Positions 53,421 through 63,373 are shown, numbered from the stretch's first letter. The stretch is 64,000 nt of DNA from Bosea sp. 685 (GCF_031884435.1 NZ_CP134779.1:3658001-3722000), one strand, 5' to 3'. Notes: generated from the sequence alone by a model not told the origin. A program made the numbers and translations.

Positions 53421-54806
53421 TCACTCGGCCGCCTCGACCTCCGGGCGCACCCGGCCCGAGCGCTCGCGCTTGACCAGCTCGGCGACGAGGAAGGCCAGCT
53501 CCAGCGCCTGCTCGGCGTTGAGGCGCGGGTCGCAGACCGTGTGGTAGCGGTCGTTGAGGTCCGCATCGGTCATGCCGCGCGCACCGCCGGTGCATTCGGT
53601 GACGTTCTTGCCGGTCATCTCCAGATGCAGGCCGCCGGCATGGGTGCCCTCGGCCTGGTGGACGGCGAAGAAGTTCTTCACCTCGGTCAGGATCAGGTCG
53701 AAGGGCCGCGTCTTGTAGCCGCTCGCCGCCTTGACCGTGTTGCCGTGCATCGGGTCGCAGGACCAGACGACGTTGCGCCCTTCCCGCTTGGTGGCGCGCA
53801 CCAGGGCCGGCAGGTTGTCGAAGACCTTGTCGGCACCGAAGCGGGCGATCAGCGTCAGGCGGCCCGGCTGGTTTTGCGGATCGAGCACCTCGATCAGCTT
53901 CAGCAAGCCGTCGACCGTGGTCGAGGGACCGCATTTCAGGCCGATCGGATTCTTGATGCCGCGGAAGAACTCGACATGGGCATGGTCGAGCTGGCGCGTG
54001 CGGTCGCCGATCCAGACCATGTGGCCCGAGGTGTCGTACCAGTCGCCGGTGGTGGAATCGACGCGGGTCATCGCCTGCTCGTAGCCGAGCAGCAGCGCCT
54101 CATGGCTGGTGTAGAAATCCGTCGTGCGCATCTCGGGATGCGTCTCGGGATCGATGCCGATGGCGCGCATGAAGTCGAGCGACTCGGTGATGCGCTCGGC
54201 AACCTCGTTGTAGCGGGACGAGGCCGGCGCATCCTTGACGAAGCCGAGCATCCAGCGATGCGCATTGTCGAGATTGGCGTAGCCGCCGGTGGCGAAGGCA
54301 CGGATCAGGTTCAGCGTCGCCGCAGACTGGCGATAAGCCTCGAGCTGGCGGCGCGGATCGGGGATGCGCGCATCGGGCGTGAACTCGATGTCGTTGACGA
54401 TATCGCCCTTGTAGCTCGGCAATTCGACGCCGCCGATCGTCTCCGTTCCAGCCGAGCGCGGCTTGGCGAACTGGCCGGCGACGCGCCCGACCTTCACCAC
54501 CGGCGAGCCGCCGGCGAAGGTCAGCACCACCGCCATCTGCAGGAAGAGCCGGAAGAAATCGCGAATGTTGTCGGCAGAGTGCTCGGCGAAGCTCTCCGCA
54601 CAATCTCCGCCCTGGAGCAGGAAGGCCTCGCCGCTTGCGACTTTCGCGAGAGCCTTCTTCAACTTGCGCGCCTCACCCGCAAAAACGAGCGGCGGAAAGC
54701 CGGCGAGCTGCTGCTCAACCGCCTTCAAGGCTGCCTGATCCGGGTATTCCGGCATCTGCTGAACGGGCTTGGCCCTCCAGCTCTCGGGCGTCCAACGCTC
54801 CGACAT
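53421..54806 (-). CDS. Class II 3-deoxy-7-phosphoheptulonate synthase
   Basis: A 461-residue enzyme with the class II signatures [26 protein letters not shown], the WCDPMHGN metal segment and the [18 protein letters not shown] loop. It condenses PEP and erythrose-4-phosphate in the first step of the shikimate pathway. The length agrees with plant-like class II enzymes of alphaproteobacteria. A leftward single gene. Confidence 0.95.
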   Translation of the reverse strand: MSERWTPESWRAKPVQQMPEYPDQAALKAVEQQLAGFPPLVFAGEARKLKKALAKVASGEAFLLQGGDCAESFAEHSADNIRDFFRLFLQMAVVLTFAGGSPVVKVGRVAGQFAKPRSAGTETIGGVELPSYKGDIVNDIEFTPDARIPDPRRQLEAYRQSAATLNLIRAFATGGYANLDNAHRWMLGFVKDAPASSRYNEVAERITESLDFMRAIGIDPETHPEMRTTDFYTSHEALLLGYEQAMTRVDSTTGDWYDTSGHMVWIGDRTRQLDHAHVEFFRGIKNPIGLKCGPSTTVDGLLKLIEVLDPQNQPGRLTLIARFGADKVFDNLPALVRATKREGRNVVWSCDPMHGNTVKAASGYKTRPFDLILTEVKNFFAVHQAEGTHAGGLHLEMTGKNVTECTGGARGMTDADLNDRYHTVCDPRLNAEQALELAFLVAELVKRERSGRVRPEVEAAE

Positions 54807-55143
54807 TTGTCTTAGCTCCTGCTTGCGATCGCGCGGCTGTTAACCTCATCTCAGCGCGAAGCGGGGCCTATACACCCATCATCGCGGGCTGACCACCATG
54901 GCGAAGCGACATCGCCGGGAAAGGCCAAGGCGGCCCTCCGGCCAAAAAAGGCGGCCCCGCCGGCCAAAAGCAAAACCGTGAATCATCGCAACGCGATGGC
55001 ACGCTCGGCTCACATCCTGAATCCGGCCATTGAGACGCTGATTCACGTCGCTGAGATGGTGATTCAACCACATCGACAATTGCTTCAACGGCTTCAGAGT
55101 TTGAATCATGCGAAGCTGGCAGGACGGGATGGGCGCCTGCAGC
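54807..55143. other. Intergenic region, no convincing gene
   Basis: A 337-base gap between the DAHP-synthase start and vapC. It contains GGCCAAAA-rich sequence at 54925-54975 and an AT-richer stretch near 55040-55110; short frames on both strands exist but lack RBS and family similarity. Confidence 0.45.
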
Positions 55144-55551
55144 TCAGGCCGCCTCGATATCGGTTCGGCTGAAATCGTCGCCCTTGAACAGCAACCTTGC
55201 CTTGAGATGCCTGGCTGTCGCGTAGGAGAAGCAATCGCCGAGATTGAGGATGCCGGGGCGGCCGCCGCCCATGCCGTAGCGCTCGGCGGCCTCGACTGCG
55301 AGCGCAGTGATCGCCATGTCGGGTGCGACAGGAGCGATCTCGATCGCCTTGGCAAAGTCATCCACAAGCCGCAAGCCCAACCGTCGGTCACAGTTCTTCA
55401 GCCTGGCCACCGCGCAGGCTACTTCCCAGATCGAGACCGTCGAGACGAACCGCCGCGAAGGGATGTTGTTACCGAGGCGGGCGGATAGGAGGATGCCATC
55501 AGGCTCAGGCATCAGCATCGAAACAAGGGCAGACGCATCAACGACAATCAC
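55144..55551 (-). CDS. vapC: VapC-type PIN-domain ribonuclease toxin
   Basis: A 135-residue PIN protein with the acidic site residues in IVVDASAL (Asp4), SIWEVA (Glu) and NLGDCFSYA (Asp). VapC toxins cleave tRNA or rRNA in a magnesium-dependent way. Its start overlaps the vapB stop by four bases. Several chromosomal copies are usual. Confidence 0.92.
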   Translation of the reverse strand: MIVVDASALVSMLMPEPDGILLSARLGNNIPSRRFVSTVSIWEVACAVARLKNCDRRLGLRLVDDFAKAIEIAPVAPDMAITALAVEAAERYGMGGGRPGILNLGDCFSYATARHLKARLLFKGDDFSRTDIEAA

Positions 55552-55796
55552 TGCCGCTCCGCCTCGCCGTTCAACTCGTCATAGAACGCGCGATCGGCCT
55601 GAAGGCCACTATTTGGCATGGCGGCAAGCTCCGCATGAATCGGAGCCAGCTTCTCCCAAAGCGTCTTTTCTGGAAGGTCGCGTTCGGCCTTTTCCACCAG
55701 CGCCAGCCGGATGATCTCGGTCACGCCCGTGCCGTGGCGCCGCGCCAGATCACGCGCCAGCGTCTCGACAGCCTCGTTCTTGATGCTCAAGCCCAT
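55548..55796 (-). CDS. vapB: VapB-type antitoxin
   Basis: An 82-residue protein with SIKNEAVETLARDLARRHGTGVTEIIRLAL, the ribbon-helix-helix domain of VapB, and a C-terminal toxin-binding segment ending ELNGEAERQ. AGGAGA precedes the ATG. It binds and inhibits VapC and represses the pair. Confidence 0.92.
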   Translation of the reverse strand: MGLSIKNEAVETLARDLARRHGTGVTEIIRLALVEKAERDLPEKTLWEKLAPIHAELAAMPNSGLQADRAFYDELNGEAERQ

Positions 55797-55812
55797 GGCG
55801 GCGTCTCCTTTC

Positions 55813-55835
55813 TAGAATTTGGTAGCGCCATTCTA
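55813..55835 (-). promoter_or_regulatory. Likely VapB operator / promoter
   Basis: Inverted repeat TAGAAT ... ATTCTA with 11 bases between, ending 17 bases upstream of the vapB start codon. The minus strand reads TTATAGAAT here, a plausible -10. The site probably serves VapBC autoregulation. Confidence 0.5.
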
Positions 55836-56087
55836 TAATCTAAAACAGCCATTGCGTCAGCAGGTCGATGTGGCGTCGCCTGGCCTGCGCCGCCCGCCCT
55901 TCACCACATATTGGCGCCTGCCTTGTGGTCCAGATGAGCGCCTCATAACATCGCTGCCAAGGCGCAAGGATCAACGCGTCAGGGAGGATAATACCGATGC
56001 TGTCTCGTTCACTTGCCGCCGCTGCGGCGCTTTTGCTCGCGGCGACCTGCAGCGCATCCGCTGAGGAGCCGCCTGTCGCTGCGCGGC

Positions 56088-57032
56088 ATGGGTTCGTTCC
56101 ATGTCGGCGGCAAGCTGGTCGAGATCTCGGGCCGGCCGGTCAAGGAGGTGACGTTCACGCCCGGCGGCGTTCCAGCCAAGGTCGACCCGAACGGCACCTA
56201 CCAGACCGGCCAGATGTATGTGCAGTATTTCCTGCCGCAGAACGAGCGCGGCGCCGCCCCGCTCCTGCTCTGGCATGGCGGCGGCATGACCGGCGTCAAT
56301 TACGAGACGACGCCGGACGGGCGGCAGGGCTGGCTCGAATTCTTCCTGCGCAAGGGCTGGGCGGTCTACAACTCCGACGCGGTCGAGCGCGGCCGTTCGG
56401 GTTGGGCGATGTATCCCGATGTCATTCCTGGCGAGCCCGTCTTCCTGACCACGGCGAACCCGTTCGAGCGCTTCCGCATCGGCGACGGCGCGGGCAGCTA
56501 CAATGCCGATCCCGCCAAGCGGAAGTACCTCGCTGGCAGCCAGTTCCCGGCCGATGGCTACGACAACTTCGTCAAGCAGATCGTGCCGCGCTGGACCTCG
56601 ACCGACCAGATGATCATCGACGCCTATATCGCCGAGGTCGACAAGGTCTGCCCCTGCGTGATCGCTTTCCACAGCCAGGCCGGGCAGTTCGGCTTCAAGG
56701 TGGCGCAGGCGCGCCCCGACAAGGTCAAGGCGCTGATCGCAGTCGAGCCGGCGGGCCTGGGCGACCCGGCCAAGGCCGATGTCCTGAAGAACATCCCCGT
56801 GCTGATGGTCTATGGCGATAATATCGAGCAGGATGCGCGCTGGCCGGCGATCCGCAAGGCGGGAACCGATTTCGGCGACAAGATCAAGGCGGCCGGCGGC
56901 TCGGTCGATGTCGTCAACCTGCCGACCGTCGGCATCAAGGGAAATTCCCACATGATGATGCTCGACAAGAACAATCTGGAGGTCGCCCAGCTGATCCAGG
57001 ACTGGCTCGCCAAGAAAGGGCTGAGCAAATAG
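56088..57032 (+). CDS. Alpha/beta hydrolase, probable signal-peptide frameshift
   Basis: The frame from ATG 56088 gives a 314-residue alpha/beta hydrolase (FLPQNERGAAPLLLWHGGGM oxyanion region; CVIAFHSQAGQFGF nucleophile elbow; GNSHMMMLD His). Just upstream, in another frame, ATG 55997 encodes a perfect signal peptide, MLSRSLAAAAALLLAATCSA, followed by AEEPPVAAR. A missing CG pair in the GCGCGG tract at 56081-56086 would join both. As it stands the protein would be untargeted or the gene disrupted. A sequencing error in the CG tract is possible. Confidence 0.8.
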   Translation: MGSFHVGGKLVEISGRPVKEVTFTPGGVPAKVDPNGTYQTGQMYVQYFLPQNERGAAPLLLWHGGGMTGVNYETTPDGRQGWLEFFLRKGWAVYNSDAVERGRSGWAMYPDVIPGEPVFLTTANPFERFRIGDGAGSYNADPAKRKYLAGSQFPADGYDNFVKQIVPRWTSTDQMIIDAYIAEVDKVCPCVIAFHSQAGQFGFKVAQARPDKVKALIAVEPAGLGDPAKADVLKNIPVLMVYGDNIEQDARWPAIRKAGTDFGDKIKAAGGSVDVVNLPTVGIKGNSHMMMLDKNNLEVAQLIQDWLAKKGLSK

Positions 57033-57087
57033 CGCAAGGCAGGCGGGGGATGGCGCGGGCTTAAGGGCCCCTTTGGAAATCTTTTGA

Positions 57088-57372
57088 GCCCTCATCCTGA
57101 GGAGCCATTCCGCGAGGAATAGCTCCTCAGATGCTGGCCCGAAATGAAGCCAAAGATTTCAATAGCTCCGTCCTGACCACCTATGCTCCGTCATTCCGGG
57201 CGCAGCGAAGCGGAGACCCGGAATCCATCGTAGAGTTCCGGAGCCCTCCGATGGATTCCGGATCTGCGCCGCTACGCGGCTTGTCCGGAATGACGGCGCG
57301 GGGATGTCACGTGATCGGAAACCCCTGAGATCGCGCGGTTCATTTCAAGCCAGGCTCCCAGGACGAGGGCCG
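57088..57372. repeat. Composite mosaic palindromic element 3
   Basis: Begins GCCCTCATCCTGAGG and ends CCCAGGACGAGGG. It includes GATGCTGGCCCGAAATGAA, TTTCAATAGCTCCGTCCTGACC and CCGTCATTCCGGGC ... GTCCGGAATGACGG. The 47-base block 57218-57264 is the exact inverse of 50455-50501. Accounts for most of the gap 57033-57390. Confidence 0.8.
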
Positions 57373-57390
57373 AGAATTTCCAAACCGGCT

Positions 57391-58755
57391 CTAAGCCCGC
57401 GCCGTCCGCATCGTCACGAGCTCTTCGGCGGCGCTGGGATGGAGCGCGATGGTGCGGTCGAAATCGGCCTTGGTCGCACCCATCGTGACCGCGATGGCGA
57501 CGGCCTGGATGATCTCGCCGGCATCATGGCCGAGGATGTGGACGCCGAGCATCCTGTCTGTCTTCGCGTCGACCACGAGCTTCATGTAGATGCGCTCCTG
57601 CCGGCCCGAAATCGTCGCCTTCATCGGCCGGAAAGCCGATTCGAAGACGCGCAGCTCGTAGCCGGCGGCAAAGGCCTGGTTCTCGGTCAAGCCGACCGTG
57701 CCGATCTCCGGCGTGGTGAAGACCGCCGAGGCCACGAGGTTGTGGTCCATGTGCCAGGGCTTGCCGCCGAAGGTCGTATCGGCGAAGGCGTGCCCCTCGC
57801 GGATCGCCACCGGGGTCAGGTTGACGCGGTTGGTGACGTCGCCGACGGCATGGATTGAGGGCACGCTGGAGGCCGAATTCTCGTCGACCATGATCTCGCC
57901 GGCGGGGCCGAGCTTGACGCCTGCGGTCTCCAGTCCGAGCCCAACCGTGTTCGGCCGGCGGCCGGTCGCAACCAGCACCACCTCGGCATCGATCGGGCTG
58001 CCCTTGGCGCAGTGGGCGCGGCGCGTGCCATCCGGCAGCAATTCGATCCGGTCGATGGTGCAGCCGAGCCGCAGCGTGATGCCGGCATGCTCCAGCGCAT
58101 CGCGCAGGCGGGTGCGGATGTCCTCGTCGAAGCCGCGCAGGATGTTGTCGCCGCGATGCAACAGCGTCACCGCGACGCCGAGCCGCGCGAAAATGCTGGC
58201 GAATTCGAGCGCGATATAGCCGCCGCCGATGACGAGCATGCGCTTGGGCAGGCTCGGCAGGTGGAAGATCTCGTTCGAGGAGATGCCGAGTTCGCCGCCG
58301 GGGATCGGCGGATCGAAAGCGGGATAGCCGCCGGTCGCGACCAGGATGTGGCGGGCGCGGATGGTCTCGCCGCTCTTTGCCAGGCGCAGGCTATGGGGCC
58401 CCTCGACCACGGCGCGCTCCTCGCGGATCGCGACCTTGGCGCCCTCCAGCCCCTTGCGGTAGAGGCCCGACAGCCGCGTGACCTCGCCCGCCACGGCATC
58501 ACGCAGGGTCGGCCAGTCGAAGCTCGGCTTGGGAACGCTCCAGCCGAAGCCGGCGGCGTCCTCGAAATCTTCCGCGAAACGGCTGGCATAGACGAAGAGC
58601 TTCTTGGGCACGCAGCCGCGAATGACGCAGGTACCGCCGATGCGGTCCTCCTCCGCGATCATCACCTTGGCGCCGTGACCAGACGCGATGCGGGCGGCGC
58701 GCGTGCCGCCGGAGCCCGCCCCGATGACGAAGAGATCGACGTCGAATTCACTCAT
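57391..58755 (-). CDS. gor: Glutathione-disulphide reductase
   Basis: A 454-residue FAD enzyme: VIGAGSGGTRAARIAS dinucleotide motif, redox pair in GGTCVIRGCVPKK, second NAD(P) motif VIGGGYIALEFAS, and the C-terminal HPSAAEEL with the catalytic His. It reduces oxidised glutathione with NADPH. The start MSEFDVDLF at 58755 is normal; a 39-codon extension upstream is only the translation of 15-base repeats. It lies behind the O-antigen-ligase-like gene in the same direction. Confidence 0.93.
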   Translation of the reverse strand: MSEFDVDLFVIGAGSGGTRAARIASGHGAKVMIAEEDRIGGTCVIRGCVPKKLFVYASRFAEDFEDAAGFGWSVPKPSFDWPTLRDAVAGEVTRLSGLYRKGLEGAKVAIREERAVVEGPHSLRLAKSGETIRARHILVATGGYPAFDPPIPGGELGISSNEIFHLPSLPKRMLVIGGGYIALEFASIFARLGVAVTLLHRGDNILRGFDEDIRTRLRDALEHAGITLRLGCTIDRIELLPDGTRRAHCAKGSPIDAEVVLVATGRRPNTVGLGLETAGVKLGPAGEIMVDENSASSVPSIHAVGDVTNRVNLTPVAIREGHAFADTTFGGKPWHMDHNLVASAVFTTPEIGTVGLTENQAFAAGYELRVFESAFRPMKATISGRQERIYMKLVVDAKTDRMLGVHILGHDAGEIIQAVAIAVTMGATKADFDRTIALHPSAAEELVTMRTARA

Positions 58756-58765
58756 CGGCTTGTCT

Positions 58766-58825
58766 CCGCATCGTTTTACCCGGCATCGCTTTACCTGGCA
58801 TCGTTTCGGCTGGCATCGTTTCGCC
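58766..58825. repeat. Four 15-bp tandem units before gor
   Basis: Units 58766-58780, 58781-58795, 58796-58810 and 58811-58825 all contain GGCATCG(T/C)TT-like sequence (CGGCATCGCTTTACC, TGGCATCGTTTCGGC, TGGCATCGTTTCGCC). The stop codon of the upstream gene (58791) lies in unit 2, so its C-terminus (RNDASRNDAR) is repeat-encoded. Confidence 0.75.
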
Positions 58826-60110
58826 CGATGCTCATGAACCAGATCGCTGTTGCTGCCAGCGCCGCGATCCACCAGCCCTGCCAGGCGCCATGGCCGACCG
58901 AGGCCACGCCCAGCGCCGCAGCGACAACCGCAAGGCGCGGGGCGAGAGCCCGGGCCGGCATATGGCGAAGGCGCCCCAGAAATGCGAGCCCCGCAGCCGA
59001 GATCAGCAGGACGCCGATCAGGCCGGTCTCGACCCAGACCTGCAGGAAGGCGTTATGGGGATGGCCGACATCGAGCAGCAGGCGGTGCGGCTCGGAGACC
59101 ACGGCCGCGGCCGGATGCGTGCGCAAGGCTGCCGAGGTCCCGAAGCCGAAGCCGGTCAGCGGGCGCGCCCTGATCGCCTCACCGAAGCTGAGCCAGATGT
59201 CGACGCGGTCGCGCGCATGGGCGCTGGCGAGTTGCTGATAGACGCCAGCCGGAAGGGCGCGATCAGCGAGCGGGCCGAGCACGGGCGCAACCGCCATCAT
59301 GGCGACGAAGGCGAGCGTCAAGCCGGCCAGCGCCAGGCGCGGCAAGGCCAGCGCGACGAGCCAGGTTGCGGCCATCAGCATCAGTCCGAGCTTGGCTGCG
59401 CCGCTCTCGCCGGCCATGATCGCGGCTGTGACGAAGACAGCCACGAGTCCGGCAAGCGCCCGGCTGCGGCGCCCGGCGCCGGGGACCGTCCAAAGGCCGT
59501 AGACCGCCGGGGCCAGCAGGAGCAGGCAGGTCAGCAGCGGCCGGTTGAAGATATAGAGCTGGCTCCGAAGCCCCAGAGCGTCGCGCAGGCCCGGCCCGAG
59601 GCGCAATTCGCCCAGGACCAGGATACCGGTCAGCGCCAGCGACCAGCCCAGCGCTCGCCTGGCGCGCACAGAAGCGGCTCGCGGCCAGCACAGGGCGACG
59701 ACAAAGCCTGATGCCAGGGACAGCACCAGCTCGCCATACATGGCAAGCCCGGCGCGCGGGAGATGGCTCCACAGCAGTGTCACCAGGGCCCAAGCCAGGA
59801 AGCCGAGCAGCGCCAAGGCCAGCGGCCGCACCAGGAGCGCGCGCGCCTCTATCAGCCGGGCCGACAGCCGCCCGGCCAAAGCATCGGCAGCAAGGACCGC
59901 CAGCGCCGCAAGCGAGAGCAGCAGCGGTGCGGAGCGATTGGCCGCCCACATCACCGGCGGGAGCATGATCAGAAGCGCACTGGCGATATTCAGGGCCAAC
60001 GCGGCATGGCCAAGTGGCGCCGGCTCCTTCGGCACGGGCTCTTGCGGCGCGGGCTCTCGCGGCGCGGACGCTTGAGATGTCGGAGACAAGGTCGATCGGC
60101 TCATCGGCAA
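58791..60110 (-). CDS. O-antigen ligase-like membrane protein (Wzy_C family)
   Basis: A 439-residue protein with ten or more membrane helices after a Pro/Ala-rich N-terminal tail. The periplasmic loop includes RDRVDIWLSFGEAIRARPLTGFGFG and HPHNAFLQVWVETGLIG, the signature of O-antigen ligases and related polymerases (Wzy_C). It probably ligates or polymerises a surface glycan; no glycosyltransferase cluster is nearby. Its last residues are from 15-bp repeats. Confidence 0.88.
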   Translation of the reverse strand: MPMSRSTLSPTSQASAPREPAPQEPVPKEPAPLGHAALALNIASALLIMLPPVMWAANRSAPLLLSLAALAVLAADALAGRLSARLIEARALLVRPLALALLGFLAWALVTLLWSHLPRAGLAMYGELVLSLASGFVVALCWPRAASVRARRALGWSLALTGILVLGELRLGPGLRDALGLRSQLYIFNRPLLTCLLLLAPAVYGLWTVPGAGRRSRALAGLVAVFVTAAIMAGESGAAKLGLMLMAATWLVALALPRLALAGLTLAFVAMMAVAPVLGPLADRALPAGVYQQLASAHARDRVDIWLSFGEAIRARPLTGFGFGTSAALRTHPAAAVVSEPHRLLLDVGHPHNAFLQVWVETGLIGVLLISAAGLAFLGRLRHMPARALAPRLAVVAAALGVASVGHGAWQGWWIAALAATAIWFMSIGRNDASRNDAR

Positions 60111-60313
60111 GCGATTACGCGATCATGGCTGGTCCGCCTAGAGCATTGCGGTGGCAATTTGGGCCCCGACGACTGGGCATTGCTCGCTTCTGCGCGCGGC
60201 AATTGATGACATAAGATTATGCAATCACACGCAATTGACGCTGGAAGCGTCAAAGTGTCACTGCGGATCGTTCAAGATAAAATCCGCGGGAAACCCGCGA
60301 GCGGAGGAAACCC

Positions 60314-61279
60314 ATGCTGAGATCCATTCTGAAGCGCGGCGCCGTCACTGCCGTGGCCTTGGCTGGCCTGTCGACGGCCGCTTTCGCCCAGCTCGAACTG
60401 AAGATCATGGCGCCCGCCGCGCCCGGCGGCGGCTGGGACGGAACCGCCCGCTCGATGCAGCAGGCGCTGACGGCGTCAGGCATCGCCAAGAGCGTGCAGG
60501 TCAACAACGTCAACGGCGCCGGCGGCACCATCGGCCTCGCCCAGTTCGTCAACGGCGCCAAGGGCGACGGCTCGCAACTGATGGTCAACGGCTTCGTCAT
60601 GGTCGGCGCCATCCTGCTGAACAAGTCGCCGGTGAACCTGTCGCAGATCACGCCGATCGCGCGGATCACCGCCGAGGCCGAAGTCATCGTCGTGCCGACG
60701 GACTCGCCGATCAAGAACGCCAAGGACCTGGCCGACCGCGTCAAGGCCGATCCGGCCAAGGTGACCTGGGCCGGCGGTTCGGCCGGCGGCGTCGACCACA
60801 TCATGGCGGCACTCTTCGCCGGCGCCGTCGGCGCCGACGCGACCAAGGTCAACTACATCCCGTTCTCGGGCGGCGGCGAGGCACTGGCCGCGATGCTGGG
60901 CGGGCGCGTCACGGCCGGCATCTCCGGCTATGGCGAGTTCGAAGGGCAGATCAAGGCCGGCAAGCTGCGCGTCATCGGCGTCAGCTCCGGCGCGCGCCTG
61001 CCCAACGCTCCCGACGCGCCGACGCTGAAAGAGGGCGGCGTCAATCTCGAAGTGCTGAACTGGCGTTCGGTGATGGCTCCGGCCGGCATCACGCCCGAGC
61101 AGCGCAAGGTTCTCTCGGACGCGATCGAGAAGATGGTCAAGACCAAGGAATGGGCCGAGATCCTCAAGGCGCGCGGCTGGGACGACGCCTATCTCGGCGG
61201 CGCCGCCTTCGAGACCTTCCTGAAGGACGAGGACACCCGCGTCACCAAGGTGCTCAAGGATGTCGGCCTGGTAAAGTAA
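60314..61279 (+). CDS. tctC: Tripartite tricarboxylate transporter substrate-binding protein TctC
   Basis: A 321-residue periplasmic receptor with a signal peptide (ending STAAFAQL) and Bug/TctC motifs: IMAPAAPGGGWDGTAR, NVNGAGGTIGLAQFV, and GGSAGGVDHIMAA. The family binds citrate or other carboxylates. GGAGG lies seven bases before the ATG. It heads tctCBA. Upstream (60199-60238) GCAATTGA occurs twice, 32 bases apart. No tctDE two-component genes are seen in the window. Confidence 0.95.
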   Translation: MLRSILKRGAVTAVALAGLSTAAFAQLELKIMAPAAPGGGWDGTARSMQQALTASGIAKSVQVNNVNGAGGTIGLAQFVNGAKGDGSQLMVNGFVMVGAILLNKSPVNLSQITPIARITAEAEVIVVPTDSPIKNAKDLADRVKADPAKVTWAGGSAGGVDHIMAALFAGAVGADATKVNYIPFSGGGEALAAMLGGRVTAGISGYGEFEGQIKAGKLRVIGVSSGARLPNAPDAPTLKEGGVNLEVLNWRSVMAPAGITPEQRKVLSDAIEKMVKTKEWAEILKARGWDDAYLGGAAFETFLKDEDTRVTKVLKDVGLVK

Positions 61280-61301
61280 GGCGCGTCTGCAAAACCACTT
61301 G

Positions 61302-61331
61302 ACGAAGGGGCCGTGCAAACGGCCCCTTCGT
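61302..61331. terminator. Stem-loop between tctC and tctB
   Basis: ACGAAGGGGCCGT, loop GCAA, ACGGCCCCTTCGT: a 13-bp perfect stem followed by TT only. Likely a partial terminator or a 3' stabiliser that yields more TctC than TctBA, as is common for binding proteins. Confidence 0.75.
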
Positions 61332-61383
61332 TTACGGATCAACGCCGGATCAACCGGCGAAGCCGCGAGGCAAAGGGGTTGGA

Positions 61384-61860
61384 ATGAACCAGGATGTCAC
61401 CACAAGCCGGGTCGACCGGCCTGCCCTCGTCGTCGCGGCGCTGCTGCTCATCGCTGCGGCACTCGTATTCTACGACGCTCGCTCGCAGACCATCGTCTCG
61501 ACCTACGGCCTCGGCCCCACGGCCATGCCCTATCTGGTCAGCGCCGTACTGGCCATTCTGGGTCTGTCGCATGTCGTCGTCGCCTTCCGCGAAGGCCTGC
61601 CCAAGCCGGAAGCGGTCGACCGCAACGCCATCCTCTGGCTGACCGGCGGGCTGATCGGGCTGATCGCCTGCATCGGGCTCGGCGGCGGCTTCATCATCGC
61701 GACCGCGCTCGTGTTCTCCTGCACCGCCCGCTCCTTCGGACGTCAGGCGCTGGCGATCGATTTCGGCATCGGCCTCGTGCTGGGCCTGTCGATCTTCCTG
61801 CTGTTCTCGAAGCTGCTGCAGCTGACGCTGCCGTCCGGCCCCCTCGAAACCCTGTTCTGA
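61384..61860 (+). CDS. tctB: Tripartite tricarboxylate transporter small membrane subunit TctB
   Basis: A 158-residue protein with four membrane helices (about residues 16-34, 43-65, 82-100 and 120-145), as expected for TctB. It acts with TctA in the inner membrane. 13 bases separate it from tctA. Confidence 0.92.
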   Translation: MNQDVTTSRVDRPALVVAALLLIAAALVFYDARSQTIVSTYGLGPTAMPYLVSAVLAILGLSHVVVAFREGLPKPEAVDRNAILWLTGGLIGLIACIGLGGGFIIATALVFSCTARSFGRQALAIDFGIGLVLGLSIFLLFSKLLQLTLPSGPLETLF

Positions 61861-61873
61861 GAGGGCCTCGACA

Positions 61874-63373
61874 ATGGATACCTTCGCCTCACTGATGCAC
61901 GGCTTCTCCGTCGCGCTCGAGCCCTCCAAGCTGCTCTTTGCCCTGGTCGGCGTGTTTCTCGGCACCGCCGTCGGCGTGCTGCCGGGCATCGGGCCGGCCC
62001 TGACGGTCGCGCTGCTCCTGCCCGTCACCTTCAAGCTCGACCCTGCCGGCTCGATGATCATGTTCGCCGGCATCTATTACGGCGGCATGTATGGCGGCTC
62101 GACCACGGCGATCCTGATCAACGCGCCGGGCGAAAGCGCCTCGCTGGCGACCGCGCTCGAAGGCTCGAAAATGGCCAAGGCCGGCCGCGGCGGGCCGGCG
62201 CTCGCGACCGCCGCCATCGGCTCCTTCGTGGCGGGCACGATCGCGACGCTGGGACTTGCCTTCCTCGCGCCCTGGCTCGTCGACATCGCGGTCAAGTTCG
62301 GGCCGTGGGATTATTTCGGCCTGATGATCCTGGCCTTCGTCACAGTCTCGGCGACCTTCGGCGACTCGCCCCTGCGCGGGCTGACCAGCCTCGCGATCGG
62401 CGTGACGCTCGGGCTGGTCGGCATCGACAAACTGACCGGCCAGGCGCGCCTGACCTTCGGGGTGCCCGAACTGCTCGACGGGGTCGAAGTGACGACGCTG
62501 GCGGTCGGGCTCTTCGCGGTTGGCGAGGCGCTCTATGTCGCCTCCAAGCGCTTCCGCGACCCCGAAGAGATTGTGCCGATCAAGGGCTCGCTCTGGATGA
62601 CGAAGGAAGACTGGAAGCGCTCCTGGGCGCCCTGGCTGCGCGGCACCGCTTTCGGCTTCCCGATCGGCGCGTTGCCGGCGGGCGGCGCGGAAGTGCCGAC
62701 CTTCCTGAGCTATTCGACCGAGCGGAAGCTCTGCAAATATCCCGGCGAATTCGGCAATGGCGCGATCGAGGGCGTGGCGGGGCCGGAAGCAGCCAACAAC
62801 GCCTCGGCCGCAGGCACGCTCGTGCCGCTGCTGACGCTGGGCCTGCCGACCTCGGCGACGGCGGCGATCATGCTGGCGGGCTTCCAGCAATATGGCCTGA
62901 ACCCCGGCCCGCTGCTCTTCGCCGAGCGGCCGGACCTGGTCTGGGGTCTGATCGCCTCGCTCTTCATCGCCAACACCATGCTGGTGATCATCAACCTGCC
63001 GCTGATCGGGCTCTGGGTCCGCCTGCTGGCGATCCCGCAGCCCTGGCTCTATGCCGGCATCCTCGTCTTCGCGGCGATGGGCACGCTCGCGGTCAAGGCC
63101 TCGGTGGTCGAGCTCTCGATGCTGTTCGTCTTCGGCTTCCTCGGGTTCCTGATGCGCCGCTACGACTATCCCGTCGCGCCGATGGTGGTCGGGCTGATCC
63201 TGGGGCCGATGGCGGAGGCGCAGCTCAGGCGCGCTTTGCAGATCAGCCTCGGCGATCCGATGATCCTGCTGGAGAACCCCGGCTCCGCCATTCTGTTGGG
63301 CCTGGCCTTCATCGGGCTTATCGCGCCCTTCGTGATGAGCGGGCTGAACAGGTTCAAGGCTTCGGAGGACTGA
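61874..63373 (+). CDS. tctA: Tripartite tricarboxylate transporter large subunit TctA
   Basis: A 499-residue permease with about eleven or twelve membrane helices and the family motif [16 protein letters not shown] near residue 30, then [16 protein letters not shown] and [20 protein letters not shown]. It carries out sodium- or proton-driven uptake with TctB and TctC. The length is standard. Confidence 0.95.
   Translation: MDTFASLMHGFSVALEPSKLLFALVGVFLGTAVGVLPGIGPALTVALLLPVTFKLDPAGSMIMFAGIYYGGMYGGSTTAILINAPGESASLATALEGSKMAKAGRGGPALATAAIGSFVAGTIATLGLAFLAPWLVDIAVKFGPWDYFGLMILAFVTVSATFGDSPLRGLTSLAIGVTLGLVGIDKLTGQARLTFGVPELLDGVEVTTLAVGLFAVGEALYVASKRFRDPEEIVPIKGSLWMTKEDWKRSWAPWLRGTAFGFPIGALPAGGAEVPTFLSYSTERKLCKYPGEFGNGAIEGVAGPEAANNASAAGTLVPLLTLGLPTSATAAIMLAGFQQYGLNPGPLLFAERPDLVWGLIASLFIANTMLVIINLPLIGLWVRLLAIPQPWLYAGILVFAAMGTLAVKASVVELSMLFVFGFLGFLMRRYDYPVAPMVVGLILGPMAEAQLRRALQISLGDPMILLENPGSAILLGLAFIGLIAPFVMSGLNRFKASED

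Noticed and set aside
54978..55172. 64-residue rightward frame between DAHP synthase and vapC
   Set aside because: No RBS, no family and partial overlap with the vapC end.
58756..58872. 39-codon N-terminal extension of gor
   Set aside because: It is only the translation of the 15-bp tandem repeats (KRCQ-type units); the family starts at MSEFDVDLF.
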